In this document: piece after piece, positions 19,702 through 28,536 of the stretch
Position numbering within the stretch: position 1 is the stretch's first letter
How the letters are laid out: every line of letters starts with the position of its first letter
NCBI RefSeq assembly: GCF_008304605.1
Contig: NZ_PIJY01000024.1
Coordinates: 124,857 to 188,856 of the forward strand
Direction of reading: 5' to 3'
Length of the DNA stretch: 64,000 bases
DNA from: Oceanobacillus polygoni
GTDB lineage: Bacteria; Bacillota; Bacilli; Bacillales; Amphibacillaceae
Made by a program: the position numbers and the translations under genes
The notes under the pieces: generated by a model
The model's database searches: none
What the model was told of the DNA's origin: nothing
What the model saw: only the letters and a program-made list of their open reading frames with translations

Positions 19702-20418
19702 GTGGCGAGTGAAAGGATTTTACTCGTGGATGATGATGCAGATATGCGAGAAATTCTTAAACTGTACCTTGAAAAGAATGGGTATGCCGTTTTTGTAGCG
19801 GAAGATGGTATTCGGGCACTTGCTGTAATTGAAGATGTAAATCCTGAATTAATTATATTAGATGTCATGATGCCGAATCTCGACGGGTTTGAGCTTTTAC
19901 CAATAATCCGTAAAAATACGGATGTACCAGTATTAATGTTCAGTTCCATAGATGATGACATGAATAAAGTTCTAGGGCTTGGAATTGGCGCAGATGATTA
20001 TTTGTCCAAGACAACGAATATGTCAGTAATCGTAGCAAAGGTAAAGGCACATTTAAGACGTAATCGCTCGTTAACGGAAAAGGTTAGATCTATAGAAAAG
20101 GAAAAATCCACCATACTAAACTACCCCGGACTCGAGATCAATTTAACAAGTGCGCTGGTCAAAGTAGACGGGATGATTGTCAAGCTATCAGCAAAGGAAT
20201 ATCAATTATTATGTATTCTGGCACAAAATCCAGAGCGTATTTATACGGTGGAGAAATTATTTGAGCTCATTTGGAGCGAGGATGGTCTAGGAGACTATCG
20301 AACTGTCATGGTGCATTTGAGTAAATTAAGGAAAAAAATCGAAAATAATCCAGATGATCCCCAGTATATTCAGACATTACGTGGTATCGGTTACAAATTT
20401 ACTGATCATGCAAACTGA
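19702..20418 (+). CDS. OmpR/PhoB-type response regulator
   Basis: A 238-residue two-component regulator. The receiver domain has the acidic pair DDD near residue 10, phosphorylation site Asp54 (LDVMMPNLDGFELLP) and Lys103. After a charged linker a winged-helix DNA-binding domain follows (YQLLCILAQNPERIYTVEKL and ...GYKF). I prefer GTG 19702, just after GGGGGTG, over an in-frame TTG at 19675. The nearest histidine kinase is the large protein at 20911-26121, which has a transmitter but no receiver of its own. Pairing is likely from position but not proven. The 3' end overlaps the convergent SinI-like gene by 20 bases. Confidence 0.9.
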   Translation: MASERILLVDDDADMREILKLYLEKNGYAVFVAEDGIRALAVIEDVNPELIILDVMMPNLDGFELLPIIRKNTDVPVLMFSSIDDDMNKVLGLGIGADDYLSKTTNMSVIVAKVKAHLRRNRSLTEKVRSIEKEKSTILNYPGLEINLTSALVKVDGMIVKLSAKEYQLLCILAQNPERIYTVEKLFELIWSEDGLGDYRTVMVHLSKLRKKIENNPDDPQYIQTLRGIGYKFTDHAN

Positions 20419-20569
20419 GGATTTCCCTCTCTTCACTTGTTATATGTTTGAGAAATAGTTGTACTTCAAATGGTGTCAACCCAATACGCTTCGCTTGTTT
20501 GATTAGATCAATCCATTCTTGATCATATACGTCAGATTTAATCAAAGTTGATTGCGTTTTATTATCCAA
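20399..20569 (-). CDS. small SinI-like anti-repressor
   Basis: A 56-residue frame on the minus strand starting with TTG, 6 bases after a strong AAGGAGGG (20576-20583). Its centre, DQEWIDLIKQAKRIGLTPFE, followed by VQLFL, matches the Sin (SinI-type) helical hairpin pattern DQEW(V/I)xL(I/M)xxAKxxGLxxEEIxxFL. In B. subtilis SinI binds the biofilm repressor SinR through this motif. No SinR-like DNA-binding partner is next to it; its target could be SinR elsewhere or another SinR-type repressor. It lies between the response regulator and the large kinase, convergent with the former. Confidence 0.72.
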   Translation of the reverse strand: MDNKTQSTLIKSDVYDQEWIDLIKQAKRIGLTPFEVQLFLKHITSEEREILSLHDQ

Positions 20570-20639
20570 CGAAAACCCTCCTTAGAATGCTATATAAACA
20601 TAATAATAGCAACAGTATAAATTGCGTTAAAGTTTAGAT

Positions 20640-20825
20640 GAAGTTTCATTTAAGTTTTGTTAAAGCACAAAAGCGGAAACACCCGATACCGACGTAGGGA
20701 GATGAGGGAAGTCTCGCTAGTCGCTGGGCGCTTCGTGGACGTATAGAAAACTGGGCATTCGTTAAAGGGATTTTTGCGTAAGCGTTCTTTGCTTTCTTAG
20801 AAGCCCTTATACTTTGGAGTGCAAG
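20640..20825. repeat. possible dispersed non-coding repeat
   Basis: Between the SinI-like gene and the large kinase lies a GC-richer, non-coding stretch (from about 20668) with imperfect dyad symmetry: AAGCGGAAACACCC near 20673 against GGGCGCTT near 20727. It is unlike the AT-rich intergenic DNA around it and resembles the dispersed palindromic repeats common in Bacillaceae genomes. No second copy of this part occurs in the window, so the repeat call rests on style only. Confidence 0.35.
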
Positions 20826-20858
20826 CCTTTAGGTGAATGCCTTAGTTGCACTTATGCA
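20826..20858 (+). repeat. 33-bp dispersed repeat, copy A
   Basis: This 33-base sequence, beginning CCTTTAGG and ending CACTTATGCA, recurs inverted at 29654-29686 with 31 of 33 positions identical, and partly at 40849-40875. It is followed at once by an imperfect hairpin at 20858-20886 (AGATAGAAAAG against CTTTCCTATCT), which ends just before the ribosome binding site of the large kinase gene. Confidence 0.75.
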
Positions 20859-20910
20859 GATAGAAAAGTTTTATACTTTCCTATCTGTCAATAAAGGAGT
20901 GTGGTTTCCA

Positions 20911-23900
20911 ATGGTTAAGCTGCCTGGTTATCGTATATTGGATATCGTGATAGAGAATGAATCCTGGAGCCTTTATAAAGCATTTTCCTTGAAAGATGAA
21001 AGAGTGGTTGCAATAAAAATAGAAAATAATCAGTCCAGAGCAGAAATAAAGCATGATTTTCATATTGCAAAGGATTTAAATACGGATTATATTTTACGAC
21101 CAATCCATCTAGAAAAATATGGAGAAGATAGGTATATCATTACAGAATCTTTTCAAGGTGAAACATTAGAGGCAAGGTTAAAACGAGAAACGGATCCATT
21201 AGATTTAAGAAGTTTTCTCATGATTGCCGCAAGACTAGCTGATGTTGTTTCAAAACTACACCAAGCGCATATTATACATAAATCATTACATCCTCAAAAT
21301 ATACTGCTTGAATCAAGAATAAATGAAATAAAAGTAACTGGCTTTCATCACGCAACAACACTTTCCAAAGAGATGCAGCAGACCAATATAAGCCCGTATC
21401 AATTTAGAGACCAAATCGCATACATGTCTCCAGAACAAACTGGTCGAATGAATCGTGCGCTTGATTATCGTACCGATCTTTATTCTTTAGGGATCATTTA
21501 TTATGAGATGATTACTGAAAGATTACCATTTGAGTTGGAACATCCTGCTGAACTTATTCATGCACACCTAGCTAAACTGCCAGAAAGTCCGAGCGTAATC
21601 AATGCAGCAATTCCAGAACCAATCTCTACGATTATTATGCGATTGTTAGAAAAAATGCCGGAGTATCGTTATCAGCATGCCATACGGTTAAAAGACGATT
21701 TAGAAAAATGTTTAAAACAGCTGGATGAAACTGGTGATATCCAAGATATTGAATTAAGTGGTCAAGAGCCCGGTCGTATTTATGAGAAATCACGAAGGCT
21801 CTATGGACGAGAGGAAATTGTCGAGCAATTAATTGAAAGCTTTTATCGTGTGCAAAAAGGAAGAACAGAACTGCTGCTAGTACCTGGTCCTTCTGGTGTC
21901 GGAAAAACTTCTGTTGTCCATGAACTGCATAAACCATTAGTGAAAGAAAAAGGATATTTCATTTCGGGAAAGTTTGTCCAATTAGAAAAGCAAATTCCTT
22001 ACGCACCGATTGTACATGCATTCCAAGGGCTGCTTCGACAAATCGTATCTGAAGGACAAACAAGTATCCAACAATGGGGAAGAAGATTAAATGAAGCATT
22101 AGGTCCTTCCGCAGGTGTGATTGCTAATTTTATTCCTGAGATTAGTTGGTTAATTGGAGAGCAGGGTGATGTCCCGGATTTGCCGCCACAAGGAGTCCAT
22201 AACCGTTTCAGGAATGCAATTAGAAGCTTTATACGTGTATTTGCAACGAAAGAACATCCGCTTGTGTTATTTTTAGATGACTTACAATGGGCTGATGAGG
22301 CAACGCTGGATTTACTTGATTATTTAGTAAGTAACCCTGAAGATCAGTATGTGTTAATTATTGCTGCTTATCGAGATAATGAAGTTCATATTGGTCATCC
22401 GTTTGAAGTCATGTTAACGAAGTTACACGAGAAAGATACCGACATGACTACAATTCGTGTTACAACATTACAAGTGAAGCACGTAAGGGAATGGATATAT
22501 GAGTCGTTTTCTTTAGGGAATAATGACACGGAGTTTCTCGTGCAATTTATATTTCGCATAACCCAAGGGAATCCTTTTTTTATCGTACAAGTAATTCAAA
22601 CACTTCTCGATGAGATAATAATTGATTTTCATATGGAGAAAGGAAAATGGATACTAAATAGGCAAGCAATGAAGCAACTTCCGATGTCAGATTCCATTAT
22701 TGATTTTATTTTAAAAAGTATTAACAGATTACCTAAGGAAACAATTGCGATTTTACAGCTTGCTTCTTGCTTTGGAAACCGATTTGGTCTAAAAGCGTTA
22801 GCTGAAATAGCAAAACTAACCTATATGGAAGTTATGAAAAGTTTATGGCATGGATTAGAAGCGGGTCTCGTTATGCCAATTGATTCTAGCTATAAATGGA
22901 TTTACGAAGGTGATCGTACTGGATTTGAACAGGCACACCTACCAACTTTTTTATTCGTACATGACAAGATTCAGCAAGCCTTTTACACGAGTCTTTCGAA
23001 AGAGAATCAAGAAAAAAATCATCAGCTCATCGGTCTAGAGCTTGTCGCTTTGTATGATGAGTTAGAACGTGAAGCACATATCTTTGAAATTGTGAATCAT
23101 TTAAACCATAGCAGAAATCGGCTGACAGAAGAGCAGCAGTCTAATCTAGTGAATTGGAATTGGATGGCTGGTGTGCAAGCAAAAAATAGAGCTGCACCGG
23201 ACGCTGCGTTGAATTTTTTTCGAGTAGGGAAAGAATTACTCACAGAAAATCGCTGGAGAAAATCCTATAACATCACCTTTAAAATAATGGTAGGCCTTGG
23301 AGAAACACAATACTTAAATCACTTGTTTGAAGAAGCGGAGCAAACCTTCGAGGAAATCCTTAAAAATGCGAAGACGATTCAAGAAAAGCTACAGGTGTAT
23401 GATTTAAAGATCTTATTATATTCTCATATTCACGAGGTGGAAAGAGCGACGAACACTGTACTTGAAGGATTGAAACTTGGTGGGTGGAATTTCAAAAGCA
23501 ATCCGACGAAGGTTGATGTTGCCAAAGAATATTTACTCACAAAGCTTACTCTTAAAAAGAAGAAAAAAACAGATCTACTGCAACTTCCAGCTATTAAGAA
23601 TGACTTTGTACATGCTATGATGCGGACGTTAATTAATTCAAATGGCCCAATCTATCATTGGAATCAAAATTTAGCCACGATCTTAATGCTTCGTGCCCTC
23701 CGTTTAACATTAAAGTATGGGGATATGGAAAGTACAGCACTTGTGTACACGAATTATGCATTGACATTAAGCGCAGGTTCTAATAATTATGATGTGGGCT
23801 ATCACTTTGGAAAGTTAGCGATGGACCAATTGGAGAAATATCAGGATACGAGTATAAAAGCAACGGTTTATTTTATTTTTGGTACCTTTGTTAACCATTG

Positions 23901-26121
23901 GAAACGACCAGTACGGGAAAATCTCACCTATTTAGAGCGGTCACAGCAGCTTTGTATCGAATCAGGAAACCTCCACCTTGCTGGGGCTAATGCCTCTTTT
24001 ATTACAATTATTTTGTTAATAAAAGGAGATAATTTGGCAGATGTGAAAAAAGGAATTGAGCGTCAGCATGCCTTTGCAAAACATAATGAATATGTATTAG
24101 CGGATAATTTTCTAGATGAAACGATCGATTGGATTAACGTATTGTCAACAACAGATGAGCCCGTGAACTGGCATTATCCAGATTTTACAGATGATCTTTC
24201 AGCTCAAATTATACATTACACTTTAAGGCTGCAAATGACTTATTTACTTGATAACGAAAAAGAAGCAATAGCGATTATGGATAAATTAGATTCGCTTGTT
24301 AATGGGACGTTTGTTCTTATTATGACCCCTGATACTTATTTTTATCATGGTTTGTGGACGACGCGTTTAATGAGAAGAGGAAAGCTATCCAAAATCCAAG
24401 GGCGAAAAAAGCTATTTAGGAAACTAAAAAAAATGAAGATATGGGCAAAGAGCTCACCTGCTAATTATCGTCATAAGTATTTACTTTTGGGAGCTGAGTG
24501 GATGCAGATAGTTGGTAATGACAGGGCCATTTATCTTTATAATCGATCGATACGATTCGCAACAGAATCGGGTTTCCTGCAGGATATAGCAATTGGCAAT
24601 CAATGTGCGGCAGAGTTTTATTTAGCTAACAAACTACCTAAATCAGCGAAACCCTACCTCGTAGATGCATCAATCAATTACTTGAAGTGGGGTGCTAAAC
24701 GAGTCGCTTACCGTCTTTATCAAGCATACCCAGAACTTATTCGGAAAGAAGAGGATCGTGCATTTGCGCTTCATCTTGGTAATGAATCGTTAGACATGAA
24801 TACGATATTTGAAACCTCCAAGCTAATTATGGATGAAGTCATGTTTGATAAACTACTAGAAAAATTTATGAAGCGTATGTTGGTCAATGCTGGTGCAGAG
24901 CGTGTATTTCTATTATTGAATAAGGATGATGCCCTGCAGTTGGTTGCAATAAATGATATACATGATGAGATAAAAATTTATGAACAACCAAGACGAATGG
25001 AAATGTCCAGTGATTTTTCAACAACGATTGTCCATTATGTTGCTAATACACAGGAAGCGGTTGTATTGGACGACGCTGCGAATAAGGGGAAATTTACAAC
25101 GGATTATTTTATTAAACAAAAAAACGCAAAGTCCATCCTTTGTCTGCCGATTATATATCATCGCAAATTGACTGGCGTACTTTATTTAGAGAATAATAAA
25201 TCAACAAATGTATTTACGAAAGAACGAGTCGTTCTGCTAACATTACTGGCTTCGCAAGTTGCAATTTCAATTGAGAATACGTACTTGTATGCAAGTTTAG
25301 AAGCAAAGGTGGAAGAGAGAACGTCATTATTAAACGCCGCAAACGAGAGATTAAAGCATGCCAATATATCCTTAGAGAATGCAGAAATGGAGCGAACTCA
25401 ATTTCTCACTACTATTTCTCATGATTTACGTTCGCCAATTGCGACGATTCAAAACTATGTCGATGCAATTTTAGATGGTGTTGTTGAAGGGGAGCAGCGA
25501 TCAAATTATTTACAAATTGTTAAGAAGCGTTTGACTTCACTAAATAAACTTGTTCAAGATTTGTTTGATTTAGCCCAATTTGAAACTGGGAATTTCTCGA
25601 TTACGATGGATGTTGTTCCGATTGATCAATTATTTCTCCATTTATGTAATCAGTTTGAATTAGATGTTGAACTGGCTGGACTTGAATTCAAACGGGAACT
25701 CTCTATTGCTACTGAGTCTGATTATCCGTTAGTTGAAGTGGATGTACAACGGATGGAACAAGTAATGAGTAACTTAATATCAAACGCAATTAGGTACATG
25801 GAAAAAGGAGAAATTAAATTAAAGCTGTCGCTAGAAAACGAAGGAGATGCTATTATTTCTATTGCGGACGAAGGAAGTGGCATTGCTCCGTCTGATATTC
25901 CATATGTGTTTGATCAGTTTTATACAAAAGGTGTGGGAACAAAAAAAGCAGGGCATGGGTTAGGTTTAGCCATTTGCAAAGAGATTATGAATGCGCATAA
26001 AGGTAAGATTTGGGTGGAAAGTGAAGAGCAAAGAGGAACAACGTTTTATCTTTCGATGAAGGTTTTGAGAGGCAGTGAATCTGAAAAAGAGATGCATGCA
26101 CTGCAGTTAGAGCAGCAGTAA
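20911..26121 (+). CDS. pseudokinase-AAA ATPase-GAF-histidine kinase fusion
   Basis: A 1736-residue cytoplasmic signalling protein of the HstK-like class (Ser/Thr kinase fold, ATPase, GAF, histidine kinase), best known from cyanobacteria. Residues ~1-275: protein-kinase fold with VAIK lysine (Lys36) and an APE-like YMSPEQT, but the HRD aspartate is Ser125 (IIHKSLHPQNIL) and the DFG aspartate is Thr143 (VTGFHH). Residues ~300-560: predicted ATPase with Walker A GPSGVGKT (326-333) and Walker B VLFLDDLQWAD. Then a long helical, TPR-like region to ~1290, GAF ~1310-1455, HisKA with His1504 (ISHDLRSP), and an intact HATPase (DEGSGIAP, GHGLGLAI). ATG 20911 follows AAAGGAG. Histidine kinase activity looks intact; Ser/Thr kinase activity does not. 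Confidence 0.88.
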   Translation: MVKLPGYRILDIVIENESWSLYKAFSLKDERVVAIKIENNQSRAEIKHDFHIAKDLNTDYILRPIHLEKYGEDRYIITESFQGETLEARLKRETDPLDLRSFLMIAARLADVVSKLHQAHIIHKSLHPQNILLESRINEIKVTGFHHATTLSKEMQQTNISPYQFRDQIAYMSPEQTGRMNRALDYRTDLYSLGIIYYEMITERLPFELEHPAELIHAHLAKLPESPSVINAAIPEPISTIIMRLLEKMPEYRYQHAIRLKDDLEKCLKQLDETGDIQDIELSGQEPGRIYEKSRRLYGREEIVEQLIESFYRVQKGRTELLLVPGPSGVGKTSVVHELHKPLVKEKGYFISGKFVQLEKQIPYAPIVHAFQGLLRQIVSEGQTSIQQWGRRLNEALGPSAGVIANFIPEISWLIGEQGDVPDLPPQGVHNRFRNAIRSFIRVFATKEHPLVLFLDDLQWADEATLDLLDYLVSNPEDQYVLIIAAYRDNEVHIGHPFEVMLTKLHEKDTDMTTIRVTTLQVKHVREWIYESFSLGNNDTEFLVQFIFRITQGNPFFIVQVIQTLLDEIIIDFHMEKGKWILNRQAMKQLPMSDSIIDFILKSINRLPKETIAILQLASCFGNRFGLKALAEIAKLTYMEVMKSLWHGLEAGLVMPIDSSYKWIYEGDRTGFEQAHLPTFLFVHDKIQQAFYTSLSKENQEKNHQLIGLELVALYDELEREAHIFEIVNHLNHSRNRLTEEQQSNLVNWNWMAGVQAKNRAAPDAALNFFRVGKELLTENRWRKSYNITFKIMVGLGETQYLNHLFEEAEQTFEEILKNAKTIQEKLQVYDLKILLYSHIHEVERATNTVLEGLKLGGWNFKSNPTKVDVAKEYLLTKLTLKKKKKTDLLQLPAIKNDFVHAMMRTLINSNGPIYHWNQNLATILMLRALRLTLKYGDMESTALVYTNYALTLSAGSNNYDVGYHFGKLAMDQLEKYQDTSIKATVYFIFGTFVNHWKRPVRENLTYLERSQQLCIESGNLHLAGANASFITIILLIKGDNLADVKKGIERQHAFAKHNEYVLADNFLDETIDWINVLSTTDEPVNWHYPDFTDDLSAQIIHYTLRLQMTYLLDNEKEAIAIMDKLDSLVNGTFVLIMTPDTYFYHGLWTTRLMRRGKLSKIQGRKKLFRKLKKMKIWAKSSPANYRHKYLLLGAEWMQIVGNDRAIYLYNRSIRFATESGFLQDIAIGNQCAAEFYLANKLPKSAKPYLVDASINYLKWGAKRVAYRLYQAYPELIRKEEDRAFALHLGNESLDMNTIFETSKLIMDEVMFDKLLEKFMKRMLVNAGAERVFLLLNKDDALQLVAINDIHDEIKIYEQPRRMEMSSDFSTTIVHYVANTQEAVVLDDAANKGKFTTDYFIKQKNAKSILCLPIIYHRKLTGVLYLENNKSTNVFTKERVVLLTLLASQVAISIENTYLYASLEAKVEERTSLLNAANERLKHANISLENAEMERTQFLTTISHDLRSPIATIQNYVDAILDGVVEGEQRSNYLQIVKKRLTSLNKLVQDLFDLAQFETGNFSITMDVVPIDQLFLHLCNQFELDVELAGLEFKRELSIATESDYPLVEVDVQRMEQVMSNLISNAIRYMEKGEIKLKLSLENEGDAIISIADEGSGIAPSDIPYVFDQFYTKGVGTKKAGHGLGLAICKEIMNAHKGKIWVESEEQRGTTFYLSMKVLRGSESEKEMHALQLEQQ

Positions 26122-26123
26122 AC

Positions 26124-26162
26124 AGTCAAATCAGTGTACCCGGTGGATACACTGATTTGACT
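26124..26162. terminator. bidirectional terminator-like hairpin
   Basis: A perfect 15-base stem (AGTCAAATCAGTGTA, 26124-26138, with 26148-26162) and 9-base loop between two convergent genes, the large kinase and the S9 peptidase. T-runs are short on both sides. Confidence 0.7.
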
Positions 26163-26226
26163 TGCTTAATAAGTATGAAAGAAAGCAGCTATTTCTCCGA
26201 GTTCCTCCACTATGAGCTCTTACTGC

Positions 26227-28230
26227 TTATAAATATTTTTCAAACCAACGACAGATTTGATCTAGTCTGGCTATACGCATAAGCGGGTCGCCGCTTCTGC
26301 TTAATTCATGTGTTGCTCCAGGAAAACGGACAAACTCTACTTGTTTACGCAGATGCTTTAATGTACTAAAAAGCTGCTCACCTTGTTCAATTGGGCAACG
26401 GAAATCGCGTTCGCCATGCAATATTAATAATGGTGTTTCGATATTGTTTGCGTATTTTAGAGGAGAAATATCCCAAAGCTTCGTTGGGTCATCGAGCAGG
26501 TTTACCCCATGCTCCCCCTTTGTAAAGAAATAACCAATATCACTTACACCATAAAAGCTCAGCCAATTGGAAATCGAACGCTGGGTAACAGCCGCTTTAA
26601 AACGATTCGTATGGCCGACAATCCAGTTTGTCATAAATCCACCATAGCTTCCGCCTGTAACACCAAGTCTTGTTTCATCGATAAAGCTATAGTTTTCTAA
26701 TACATAGTCCACCGCATCCATTAAATCCGTATAATCCCCCTGGCCATAATTGGATCTGACCGCATCAACAAATTCCTGACCATATCCATGGCTTCCCCGT
26801 GGATTCGTATAAAGCACAACATAGCCTTTTGCTGCTAAAAGCTGCATTTCATGAAAGAAAGTTTGCCCATACATCATATGTGGTCCCCCATGAATTTCCA
26901 GGATGAATGGATATTTTTTTGTTTCATCAAAGTCGTATGGACGTAATAACCACCCTTGGATCTCCAATCCATCTTTTGTTGTAAAGGTAAGTGTTTCAGG
27001 CTCGGAGATCGCTACTTCCTGAAGAAATGCCTCATTCGCATTTGTTAATCGTTCCAGCTGTAAATCCGTGTTGAGTTGATAGAGATTACAAGGATTTGTA
27101 GGTGTACTGATTCCAAGAATAAAAGAATCGGCTTCTGGTTGATACGTAAAACTAAATACATGATTATTATTTTTATAGAGCGCTTTTAAGTTCCCATCCA
27201 TTGTTGCTTGATAGAGCCCCGTGGCACCAAAGTCAGTTGCAATGAAAAATAGCCGTTTCCCGTCTACCGACCAGATAGGGCCAGTTGTCGCAGCGCCAAG
27301 TCTTGTATCACCTACCATAGCATCACCGAGTTGGATGTCCCAATCGTTGCTTAGTGAGGTTCGTTTACCAGCTGTTACATCAATTAGAAACAATTTGTTC
27401 AAAGTTGCACTGCTATATTCAAAATCATGACCGAAGCTCGCAATCGTATCACCGCGAGGAGAGAATTTGGCATTATAATAACTACTTTTGCCATTCGTCA
27501 GTTTTGTTACTTCTTTTGTTTTCAAATCGAGTGTGAACAAATCACTGAATCGTTCATAGTCGGAATCAGCATTCAAATTTGCAGTAAACAATATAATGCT
27601 CGAATCTGGTGAACTATCTTGAAAGCTGTGATCTGCATCTTCTGTCGTTAATTGTGTGAATACTTTTGTTACTAGGCTGTACTGGATAATTTGGATTTTT
27701 TTATGATCATGAAATCCGTTGGCGTCTGATTTATATTTTAATCGATCGACGACAAGTGGCTGCTTTGCATGGTTCGCTTTTTCCTTTTCTCGCTCTTCGG
27801 CTGATAATTCGTTTTGTTTTTCAATAGTTTCTCCTTTATCCAGAGAAGCATGGAAGAAGATAGACTTCCCATCTTTTGACCATGCAGGACGGAAGGTGCC
27901 ATGCTTAAATGTGGTTAATTGTTTTGCTTCACCCCCAGCTTTGTTTATTAGATAAAGCTGAGAAATCCCACTGCGTGTTGATTGAAAAACTGCAATTTTC
28001 CCATCCGGTGAAAAATGAAGATTATCGTTTTTAGCATTCTTGAAAGTCCATTGGATTGCTTCATTTTCATCGAAACGTTGAAAGTAAAGCTGGGATTGAT
28101 ACTTATTTTCTTCATTAATTGTAGTGGAAACATATGTAAATGCTTCTCCGTCAGGTGTATATTGTGGATCACTGTATACTTCGATATTTTTTAGGTCTTC
28201 TGATTGAATCGATCGCTTGGAATGAACCAT
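26227..28230 (-). CDS. S9 family acylaminoacyl/dipeptidyl peptidase (YuxL-like)
   Basis: A 667-residue prolyl-oligopeptidase-family serine peptidase, probably cytoplasmic as there is no signal peptide. The N-terminal ~400 residues are beta-propeller with WD40/TolB-like repeats (for example SPDGKIAVFQSTRSGISQLY). The C-terminal catalytic domain has Ser528 in GGSYGGFM, Asp609 (HGERDFRCP) and His641 (GATHELS), so the triad is complete. It removes dipeptides or acylated residues from short peptides in the family; the exact specificity is unknown. ATG 28230 is preceded by AGGGGGA; an in-frame ATG at 28263 would overlap a repeat element. Single gene, convergent with the kinase gene. Confidence 0.92.
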   Translation of the reverse strand: MVHSKRSIQSEDLKNIEVYSDPQYTPDGEAFTYVSTTINEENKYQSQLYFQRFDENEAIQWTFKNAKNDNLHFSPDGKIAVFQSTRSGISQLYLINKAGGEAKQLTTFKHGTFRPAWSKDGKSIFFHASLDKGETIEKQNELSAEEREKEKANHAKQPLVVDRLKYKSDANGFHDHKKIQIIQYSLVTKVFTQLTTEDADHSFQDSSPDSSIILFTANLNADSDYERFSDLFTLDLKTKEVTKLTNGKSSYYNAKFSPRGDTIASFGHDFEYSSATLNKLFLIDVTAGKRTSLSNDWDIQLGDAMVGDTRLGAATTGPIWSVDGKRLFFIATDFGATGLYQATMDGNLKALYKNNNHVFSFTYQPEADSFILGISTPTNPCNLYQLNTDLQLERLTNANEAFLQEVAISEPETLTFTTKDGLEIQGWLLRPYDFDETKKYPFILEIHGGPHMMYGQTFFHEMQLLAAKGYVVLYTNPRGSHGYGQEFVDAVRSNYGQGDYTDLMDAVDYVLENYSFIDETRLGVTGGSYGGFMTNWIVGHTNRFKAAVTQRSISNWLSFYGVSDIGYFFTKGEHGVNLLDDPTKLWDISPLKYANNIETPLLILHGERDFRCPIEQGEQLFSTLKHLRKQVEFVRFPGATHELSRSGDPLMRIARLDQICRWFEKYL

Positions 28231-28261
28231 TGAATTTCCCCCTAATTTTAAATTGTTACGC

Positions 28262-28431
28262 ATTTACGGGCTGTAATCCCCCACCATATGTGTAAGAAAT
28301 TTAAAACGTGAAGGTAGGGGGGACAGCCCGTAAATATCTGATTCTGTTCAAGGCATGTAGGTTATACCCTTGTGGTACTAACATTCAGTGGGGAGGAAGA
28401 GCTCTCACCTTTGAATGAATTTTCATTTTAT
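28262..28431 (+). mobile_element. non-coding remnant resembling an IS200/IS605-type element end
   Basis: Two structures follow each other. First, ATTTACGGGCTGT (28262-28274) and its exact complement (28323-28335) bound a long hairpin with further C/G pairing inside. Second, a segment with CCCTTGTGGTACTAACATTC and a hairpin at 28382-28417, ending ...TTTCATTTTAT. The second part resembles right ends and guide-RNA scaffolds of TnpB-carrying IS200/IS605-type elements; this is from memory of such ends, not a search. No transposase frame remains. A shorter relative sits at 56261-56304. Confidence 0.45.
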
Positions 28432-28503
28432 CGGAACTATCTATTAGTTTAAACTATTTCGGGTAACGAATCAATTAGGACATTCACTTGTTTGCTGTTC
28501 ATA

Positions 28504-28531
28504 GAAAAAGTGACCCTAATTTGGGTCACTT
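28504..28531 (-). terminator. intrinsic terminator of dat
   Basis: On the minus strand a 9-base stem AAGTGACCC/GGGTCACTT is followed by five T, immediately after the dat stop codon. Confidence 0.85.
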
Positions 28532-28536
28532 AAGCA

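Noticed and set aside
20881-21103. Minus-strand frames of 60-62 codons over the start of the giant kinase gene
   Set aside because: They are mirror frames of a strong coding gene and lack ribosome binding sites.
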